64,000 bases of DNA from NCBI GenBank assembly GCA_019426215.1, contig CM033406.1, positions 4,665,001 to 4,729,000 of the forward strand. Direction: 5' to 3'. The notes beneath the pieces were generated by a model that was not told the origin of the DNA, searched no databases, and saw only the letters and a program-made list of their open reading frames with translations. The position numbers and the translations under genes were made by a program. The stretch is from Buddleja alternifolia. Lineage: Eukaryota > Streptophyta > Magnoliopsida > Lamiales > Scrophulariaceae. Every line of letters begins with the position of its first letter. Positions within the stretch are counted from its first letter, which is position 1. Positions 56,985 through 64,000 of the stretch are shown here, in pieces.

Positions 56985-58756
56985 TGTTGGGTTTCGTTCG
57001 ATAAAGCATAAACGTAGCGGAAGGGATTTCAAAAAATAAAACGAAAACCCAATTGGTACTCTAATTCGCATAATTGAATCTAAAAGCGTATAACGAATAA
57101 AACTTACTCGTTAATATGAATATGATGATAGAGAAAAACTTCTTCTTCTCCAAACTCGAAATATTGAAGCTTCCAAATCTTCAATTCTTTGGTTTGATTC
57201 TTCAAACTTGAACTTGATCCGAACAACAAAAATACGTCGTCTCTAAATCGTCAAGCACGGATCAACAAATGAAAAATCCCCTTTCTTCTTTCTCTATGGT
57301 CGACGGCTAGGTATAGAGGAGGGGAGGAATATTTTTCTTTCTTTTGAGAGTTGTGTATTCTTCTTCTTACTTGTTCTAAGTCAAAGAGTCCTTATATATC
57401 TCATGACTTATTGAACAAGTCAAAACAAAAGAACCCTAATATGTGACCTCTCAAAGACGCCACATTGAGGCCTAGTAGGCGTCCAATTGGACTCCTTATT
57501 TAGCCTCTGGATTTGTTTTGTTTAATTAATTTCTTATTTCAATTAATAATTTATTGTATCCAATAAATAAATTAATTAATTAAATAACCAAATTAATTAG
57601 ATAAATTAATTCATTAATATATTTCACAAGGAAATTAATTAATAATTAATCTTATCATTATAATTAATTATTTCATCAAATGAATAATTAATTATTTAAT
57701 TTATCCAATAAATTAAAACTCCCATAAGAAATAATAGAAATTCTTTTTTCTTCATTTTTCTTTATCAATCCTTTAGCGCGACTCTTTAGGTTCGTTTCGT
57801 TTGGCAATGAGAGGAAACCAAAGGAAGTGGGTAACACCTAGCCAGTCACGTGGCCCACTTTATAACCCAAATGAAAACGAATTATAGGATCATTCTGAAA
57901 CCTTCCAATCGTAAATACCGTATATGTATAAACCCTTTGTTCACGTTCCCCGGTCAAGTGAGAGTCATGGTTATGTCAAACTCACTGGACTTGACCATAT
58001 GTATAAATCATAATAAATACGAGACCATTGAGATCGATTTAGTGCCAAGCACAATCATCTCGTTTGCTTTGACCAAAGATTTTGATCTCTATTTATCTAT
58101 AATTACATAGGGTACATACTCATTCACTTATGAGAGAACAAATCCCATATTAGATATCTGCTAAGATTACCACTTGCCCATCAAGTCCGCATTTCGAGGT
58201 TGACCCCACCAAAGGGTGAATTGGGTCTAACTTCTCTAGTGAAAGACTTGACGTCACAAGTGCATCTTCAGCCTGATACTTCAGGTCAAAGGTTCACATA
58301 TACCTATTTCGCATAATCAGTTCCGTCATTGACAGTTACAGAGTGAAAACCCATGTGACAGAACCGATGCGAGTTGTGTTCGAACATATCAGTTTCACTG
58401 ACGTGTCTACAATCTTAATCTCCTATCATCCCATGATACGAGAAAAGCACTCCCATGTCGGAGCTAAGATTGTACAAGTATTCGAAGTCTTTATTTGTCC
58501 ATTAAAGACTTCATATTACTTGCGAACTTATTTTAGTAATCAAGATCGATCTCTCTAGTGCCAATCTTCCTATCCCATAGGAAGTAGAGGGATCGTATTG
58601 AAAACATGGACAAAACGTTTTACACAACTTCTAGATGCAGATAATAATTAAGTGAAACTCAATAATGCGTTTTATTTGAGAAGAGTTTAAGTTCAATACA
58701 AGATATATGCCCTATACATTCTATCATGTATGGCATCTGAGGGCATAATCCTAACA
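56985..58756 (-). repeat. Copia B 5' LTR
   Basis: Intact, 1772 bp. Carries the shared LTR blocks and a degenerate palindrome (cattgacagtta near 58328). Confidence 0.93.
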
Positions 58757-59220
58757 ACGATACCCGTGGGATACTCCTCGGATACGCCACGTGGCTTATC
58801 AAAAAATAAAAAATAAAAGAAAATTATGGATACCGTGTTAGGATCGTATCCGAAACGTGTTCAAGCCAGAAACTTGACGAAAATAACATTGTTCCCAATA
58901 AAAACATTCATAGTTTTTTGGTATATGGTAAAGTTGACGATGGAAAGGTTAGCCTCCCTAATGATGGTAGATTAATTAATGACAATTTGATATGAAGATG
59001 AAAAAATAGATGGATATAAAAGTGGGAATATGACATGACAAATGACAAAGAACATTGGTAATTTTGAGAGACAGGGGATGAAGAAGAAAAAATCACAAGA
59101 AAAACAAAAAAGAAAGATGGGGCACCGTGCTGAGGATTCAAATAGTTACATTTCAATTGGATAAGTTTATTTTTTATTTATTTGAAGTGTTTTATGGTTT
59201 CATGAAAATTAAATAAAGCA

Positions 59221-59258
<38 letters not shown>

Positions 59259-59323
59259 TCGTATCCTAAAATTCTAAAAAGTCCGTGTCACTGTATTAGT
59301 ACCCGTGCAACCTAGATTTTGGG

Positions 59324-59420
59324 ATTTTGAAAAATTAAATATTTTTGGTATTTTTGAAAATAATATTTTTTCTAAAAAATTAAATTGATTCAAGGATTAA
59401 TTAAATGGTATGGATTAATA
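59324..59420. other. Short AT-rich spacer
   Basis: Nothing recognised between the hAT MITE and the next LTR fragment. Confidence 0.5.
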
Positions 59421-59793
59421 TGTTGGGTTTCGCAAAAAACACGCAGCGGAAGATAAAATTGCCCATAGGTGGTCATCTCGATTTACACATTCAAATCGAA
59501 TAACGCTGAAACTTACCAGTTGTAGTGAAGTAGTTGGAGAACCCGAATCTTCAAAATTTTCTAAAACATTTGCAGAGCAGTGTCCTCCAATCCTTGTAAT
59601 TTTCAACCTTCTTGAATCATTTGGAGATTTCTTGAAGTCTGATCCAAACTGTAAATCCGTCCCTAAATAATCACGCAGATTGATGACGAAGAAAGACTCC
59701 TCTTTTACTCTATTGGGGGGGGGGGGGGGGGGCGCTAGAGTTATAGAGAGTGGGAGGATTTTCTTTTTCTATTTTGTTAGGAGAGTAATGAAT
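59421..59793 (-). repeat. Antisense LTR fragment
   Basis: TGTTGGGTTTCGC with acgcagcggaag, like the U5 ends of the other antisense LTRs. Cut off at 59793 by the sense LTR. Contains an 18-G run at 59715-59732. Confidence 0.65.
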
Positions 59794-61032
59794 TGTTAGA
59801 ATTATTCCCTCCATGCCATTGAGGAATTAGATTAATTAGGGCATTTACATTTATGTTGTACAAATTCTTATTCGTTAATAAAAAGGCATTATTTTGTTCA
59901 TATCAATCTTGATGGCATTAATATAAATATTGAACAAATAAGTCCCGATTAATCAAGAGAGGGCTTCTACTCCTCAATGGTTAGAGGAGATGGACACTAG
60001 AAGTATCGGTTCCTTGTTTACTTAAACTAGAGTCCGCAAGTCGATGAGTCCTAATTGGGCATTAAGACTAGACTTGTCTAACGCAAGCTTTGACAAGGAG
60101 TGTCAATCGGTCACTTTGGATGGTGGAAACTTGGTCATAGATATTCAATGAAATTGATATATTCGAACGCGGCTCGCCATAATTCAATCACATGGGTAAT
60201 TACTCTTTGACTGTCAATGATTGAATTACTGATCACGAAAGTGTGCGTGAGCCTTAGACCTGAGGATTCACAAAAATTGGACTTGTGACACTGAACGAGT
60301 TATTAAAGTAGTTAGATCCAATTCACCTTTTGGTGGGATCAACCTCAAAGTGCGGTTCAGAAGGACAAGTGGCAATTGTTCGGTGATTGCCAATACAGGA
60401 TTCACTGTCTCGGGTAGTAACGAGTTAACACCTTGTGCAATCGTAGGTAAATAAAATTATAAATCTTTGGCTAAAGCAGGAGAACTGACTCATGTATAGT
60501 ACATAAGCGTAGTTCACTCATTTCATCTTACTATGATTCATAAAGCACAACATCGAGTTTTGTGAGTTTGACATAATCCATGATTCTCACTCGATCGGGA
60601 TGTTACAGTGAAGGGCTTATACTCACATGGTGTCTGTGACCTAAAAGTTCGTATTGATCTATTCATTTCAATTGGGTTTCGATGTGAGTCCACGTGATTG
60701 GCTAAGTGACACTCACATCCTTGTTTCCTCCCAATGCCAATTGAGACAAACTTAGAGAGTCGCACTTCAAAGCAATTTAGCGAAAGAAAATACTTTCGTT
60801 GTCAAATATATAAAATAGGTAATTTGCTATTTGATGAGCAAATTAATTTATTTGATTATTTGGATAAATTAATAATAAATAATTAAATGTATTTATTATG
60901 AACATATTAATTTATTTGATTAATTAGATTAATGGAAATAAATCAATTATAATAAATAAATAGACTTATTTATTATACTCATCCTTTTATAAATAATTAG
61001 ATTATTTAATTTAGATGATTATTAATTAGTAT

Positions 61033-61041
61033 TATATTTTA
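61033..61041. repeat. TSD of the foldback MITE, left
   Basis: tatatttta, repeated exactly at 61436-61444; 9 bp, the Mutator hallmark. Confidence 0.88.
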
Positions 61042-61435
61042 GGGATAATAGCAAACACCCTCCTCAGTTATGGGGTGATGTGCACTTTGCCCCCTAACTT
61101 ATTGAAATATGCACTTTGCCCCCTCACTTATCATAAAATGTGCACTTCACCCCCTCGGGCAGTTCGGACAGATTCGGACACCACACTTATCATAAAAATT
61201 GGACTTTTGCCCCTGACTTATGTGTCTTTGTAGTACTTTGCCCCCTGACTTATATGTTTTTGTAGCATTTTACCCCCTCACTTATGTGTTTTGTAGCACT
61301 TTGCCCCTGCCCGAGCTGCCCGAGGGGGTGAAGTGCACATTTTATGATAAGTGAGGGGGCAAAGTGCACATTTCAATAAGTTAGGGGGCAAAGTGCACAT
61401 CACCTCATAATTGAGGGGGTGTCTGCCATTATCCC
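61042..61435. mobile_element. Foldback Mutator-type MITE
   Basis: Near-complete hairpin: arms of about 120 bp (GGGATAATAGCAAACACC ... and its complement GGTGTCTGCCATTATCCC) around a centre with about three copies of a unit of about 32 bp (acttatgtgt..tttgtagcactttgcccc). The arms themselves repeat a gcactttgccccct unit. No coding. Inserted in LTR E. Confidence 0.88.
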
Positions 61436-61961
61436 TATATTTTAATTGGATTAATATATGTTAGGCCTAATTAATCATTGGATTAAGTTGCAAGTCAACT
61501 TAGCCCAACTTGGATGAGAGGGGCGTGTATAGGCGTGTATTTGAAGAGTTGGATGGGCTCAAGTAATTAGTTAATTCCAAGTTTATCCCTCCTTATATAT
61601 ACCTAACTCACTGGTTCAGAAAAACCTAACTCTCACAATTGACTTGACAACAAAGAAAGAAGAAGAAAAAAATCTCTCTCTTCTCCCCATGTAGCTGTCG
61701 GCCTTAGAGTGTCAAAGAGTGGTGGATTTTTCTTCAAGCTTATTCCGGCGTGATATCTAGAGGCATGAGTTTACCAATTGCTGCTATACGGAAGATCAAG
61801 TTTTTGAATCAAATCAAAAGGTTAGTGAAAACATGAAATTAGATTTCATCAACTTATTAATTTTCGAAATTATGAAAATCATTAAAACCCAAAAGTGATC
61901 CGATTGTGAATCCGGATATGTATTTACGTTTTCGCTGTTCATGAATCAGGATTCACAACAC

Positions 61962-61974
61962 TGGTATCAAAACC
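61962..61974 (+). promoter_or_regulatory. Mutated PBS after LTR E
   Basis: tggtatcaaaacc, against tggtatcagagcc; two changes. Confidence 0.65.
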
Positions 61975-62020
61975 AACTTTATGGCTTTTAATTATTTTTG
62001 ATATGAATATGTTGAATTTT

Positions 62021-62524
62021 ATGGAACCTCAGGTTCTAAGGATTACTCTTAGACTACAAGACCATTGGAAGTTTCAGATTCGACTGGGATTCCATTTAAT
62101 GGAACTTCCATGGGGTTGTTCAGTATACGTATTCCCACAATAGGAACCCTCATACATGCATAGGCTTTCACAGTGTCAATATCTATGGAATGAGATACAC
62201 TCTATCAAGAGTATGCATCATATAAGCAAGTCTTTTGTCTCACCGATATCCCTTCATCTCGACGAGCCCATTCATGACTTGGAACATATGTTTAAGGATC
62301 ATAGCCATGGTGACATATTCCATCATTGCCATTCCTGATGCGCAATGATGTCCCATAGCTATGTATGATCCTTCGGGACTTTATGCTAAGTTAAGACCGA
62401 GCTATATACACGAATAAAGAATGCCAAAAGATTAACTTTATTTATATGAAAAAGATCGTTCAGCTAGAGTTATTATTACATAGAATGGAGCCCAAAATTG
62501 GTGCGTCGGGCATAATCTCTAACA
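62021..62524 (-). repeat. Antisense LTR D-family fragment
   Basis: The complement starts TGTTAGAGATTATGCCCGACG and follows LTR D (TGTTAGAGTTAGTGCC..., gaactgaacaaccccatgga block) for about 500 bp, then stops against the leader of LTR E. Confidence 0.75.
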
Positions 62525-62780
62525 GGGGATGGGATAACCACTAGTGTAACTGGAGGCACGTTTTGCTCATTCGCCAGGGATGATATTTCAAGACCCCCGC
62601 CTTCAGTCTGACTGTTTGCATGACCTTCTTCATTGACTGGTGGCGCCTGTCAGATCTTCAGGCGTTGGGTTACGGACTTATTCGCCCTCTGTTGGCTGAT
62701 TGTTGTTATTCATCCTATCAACCGTCGTACGTGCTTGGGGACCTGATTTGCATACTCAGTTACTGGAGCGCTGTTCCCAC
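62525..62780 (-). pseudogene. Second Tat-like gag start, fragment
   Basis: The minus strand matches the gag beginning at 38500-38760 (MQIRSPSTYDG..., PTPEDL, a polar Pro/Gln-rich stretch) with several stops. Truncated at 62524 by the D-family LTR. Confidence 0.7.
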
Positions 62781-62794
62781 AGATGACGCCAAAC
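62781..62794 (-). promoter_or_regulatory. PBS of the second Tat-like copy
   Basis: Minus strand gtttggcgtcatct(gtggga), directly after the LTR. Confidence 0.65.
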
Positions 62795-63321
62795 TGATGA
62801 TGGTAAAATTCGTCAGTCAATGAATATCACGTGATTGACCACGTGGGGAGGAAATCCGATCCAACTCACGACAAACTAGGTCAGGGGTTGAAAAATGTAT
62901 AGATTGCACTCACTTCAAGTGAGCTGCCTACGTATTCGATGAATGGGGATTAAGTCAGTTCGTAGTTTTTTTTTTGGAATTACTCTCAGACTTAGCTAGT
63001 GTATTTTTCTGGAGAGAGTAGATAACCAATAGCATCAACTTCTTTGAAGGTATATATAGGACTGATGGTGGGCTATGGGCCGGGCCTTGACCATTGGCCC
63101 ATTTGCCTATTTATTAAAACCATTACTTGGCCCTTTTATATTAAAATAACCTTCTTTCTTTTATAGCCTTTTGAACATAGTGGGCCATATTCGCAATTGG
63201 CAGCCAGCCTTATGGGCTTGACTATCATATTAACCGCGGTTTGATCCACGTGTAGCACCCAAGCTCGAGCCGGGGGTCGATTAATTACCATAGTGCCCCT
63301 ATACATTTTTGGTGCACATCA
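62795..63321 (-). repeat. Second Tat-like 5' LTR
   Basis: TGATGATGGTAAAATTCG ... GGTGCACATCA, 527 bp. Homologous to 38788-39294 but clearly diverged. tatatatag TATA box near 63050. Confidence 0.85.
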
Positions 63322-63334
63322 TCAACTTTGACAG

Positions 63335-63800
63335 GTCCAATGATCAAAATTCGCGCTCGACAAGATTAGGAGTTGTAGCCCACAACCACTTGGGCGATAC
63401 ATGGCTTGGAGAACAGACTCTGTTTTCGTTTCTTCACTAGAGCATAGTGAGGTGTTAGCTGCGAGAGAGGCAGTGGAGCTCGCAATTCATATGGAGTGGA
63501 GAAACGTCATCTTTGAAGGTAATTGCATTAACGTTATTCGTAAGATTCAAGACCTGAATCAGGACCTTTCGTCCGTGGTACTTTAGTTTTGGAGTTAAAG
63601 TCTCTCTCGTTTTCTTTCAATTATGTTACCTTTTCTTTCATTACACATTTAGGTAATTCAGTTGCTTATTTTTTAGCTAAGACCGCGGTGGGTTCTCTTG
63701 TGCCTGTTCAAGTCCTCCTGGCAGAGACTTCGTTTGCTATTTTGTTCGAAATTTCTTCCGTTTGAGTAATATATCATCCCTTCTCCCCTAGAAAAAAAAA
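63335..63800 (+). pseudogene. LINE RNase H tail with poly(A)
   Basis: Frames in order: GVVAHNHLGDT, then (shifted) LEHSEVLAAREAVELAIHMEWRNVIFEGNCINVIRKIQ, then LGNSVAYFLAKTAVGSLVPV. This is the RVT_3-type RNase H at the C-terminus of plant LINE polyproteins (EALAAREA..A, FEGD, AN.VAH.LA pattern). The acidic residue in FEGD is Asn here. It ends in a poly(A) of 10 at about 63791-63800. The 5' part is missing, as is usual for LINE insertions. Confidence 0.75.
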
Positions 63801-63814
63801 AGGATAGATAGATG

Positions 63815-64000
63815 TCCCCCAAATGGGCGGAGCCGATCTTTTATCCCACAATGGTGTCACATTATTGATAAGTGTCCATTTAATTTGAATTATTATTAAC
63901 AATTTTTTTTAAATGAACACTTGTCAATCTCACAATGATGTGACACCATTGTGGCACACTATTGTGGGATATAAAATTTGTTTGGCCAAATGGGGTAGGT
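63815..64000. mobile_element. Inverted-repeat element (MITE), possibly cut by the window end
   Basis: Arms cttttatcccacaatggtgtc.. on the left and the complement of ..gacaccattgtggcacactattgtgggatataaaa on the right, around an AT-rich centre (63880-63930). The subterminal repeat cccacaat.gtgt is doubled on the right. TSD not seen. Confidence 0.65.

Larger units (their letters stand above)
46981..58756 (-). mobile_element. Copia B: full-length, minus strand, split LTR
   Basis: 3' LTR 46981-50889 (with solo LTR D inside), polypurine tract, RNase H, RT, integrase, protease and gag on the minus strand, leader 54821-56970, PBS 56971-56984, 5' LTR 56985-58756. Without LTR D it is about 9.6 kb. Perfect 5-bp TSD. 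Same family layout as A and C. It has multiple stops and frameshifts, so no intact polyprotein. The solo LTR at 10247-11988 belongs to this family. Confidence 0.93.
46917..59315. mobile_element. hAT-type MITE split by copia B
   Basis: Left end ctatgatgcatggatac; the right end in reverse complement, ctaggttgcacgggtac, matches it as an imperfect terminal repeat. With copia B and its TSD removed, the element is about 618 bp, rich in ggatac / gtatcc, with a TA microsatellite (59224-59255) and no coding. The 8-bp TSD fits hAT. The small minus frame at 58908-59156 is not called. Confidence 0.8.
59794..61960 (+). repeat. Sense LTR E with PBS, copia
   Basis: TGTTAGAATTATTCCCTCC ... GATTCACAACA; about 1.76 kb without the MITE inside it. 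Carries shared LTR blocks in the orientation of copia A (gtgagtttgacataatccatg, TTGACTGTCAA at 60207-60217). It is followed by a mutated PBS, so it is a 5' LTR whose element is otherwise gone after about 60 bases. Confidence 0.75.

Overview
This window looks like a repeat-dense stretch of an AT-rich flowering-plant nuclear genome, probably a eudicot; the species cannot be named from it. The support is the mix of Ty1/copia and Ty3/gypsy elements primed from plant tRNAs, Mutator-type and hAT-type MITEs, a LINE tail, and one single-exon plant-specific GeBP/storekeeper-like gene. There are no operons, prokaryotic genes or CRISPR arrays. The GeBP-like gene (39863-40702, minus) is the only intact host gene I can defend. 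Almost everything else is retrotransposon nested inside retrotransposon, dated relative to each other by target-site duplications (TSDs) visible in the sequence.

Layout. 1-831: probable old gypsy LTR or leader remnant. 832-3096: 3' LTR and RNase H relic of an old minus-strand copia, continued at 17886-18000 because copia A (3097-17885, plus) jumped into it. Copia A contains a SIRE-like gag-only element (4805-8835, TSD catgt) and an antisense solo LTR (10247-11988, TSD attac). 18001-19965: antisense LTR that truncates the 3' LTR of a Tat-like gypsy (19966-39294, minus). That gypsy keeps gag and protease, has no visible reverse transcriptase or integrase, and carries an antisense spliced 'putative gypsy-type transposon' gene (20214-24301) split by a solo LTR (21495-23192, TSD ctgat). 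Its gag is split by a Reina-like gag-only element (27021-37274), itself split by copia C (27983-36262, minus). 39295-42149: GeBP-like gene with a Mutator-type MITE upstream. 42150-46544: hAT-type MITEs, a direct duplication around a truncated LTR, and a 1.4-kb hAT-like element. 46917-59315: a hAT MITE (TSD attttggg) containing copia B (46981-58756, TSD acgat), whose 3' LTR contains a solo LTR D (47855-49982, TSD tggcc). 59316-64000: LTR fragments, a foldback Mutator-type MITE, the 5' end of a second Tat-like gypsy, a LINE tail with poly(A), and another inverted-repeat element.

How it fits together. Copias A, B and C are related and all decayed (stops, frameshifts, a different lost zinc-knuckle ligand in each), so none looks autonomous. 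Three other elements (SIRE-like, Reina-like, Tat-like) have gag but no polymerase, so they must have moved with enzymes supplied in trans. The most interesting unexplained signals are in non-coding retroelement RNA or DNA: a cassette of hairpins just upstream of gag in A, B and C whose stems differ but whose loop motif is reused within each element, and a palindromic TTGAC-W-GTCAA site recurring in several LTR families.
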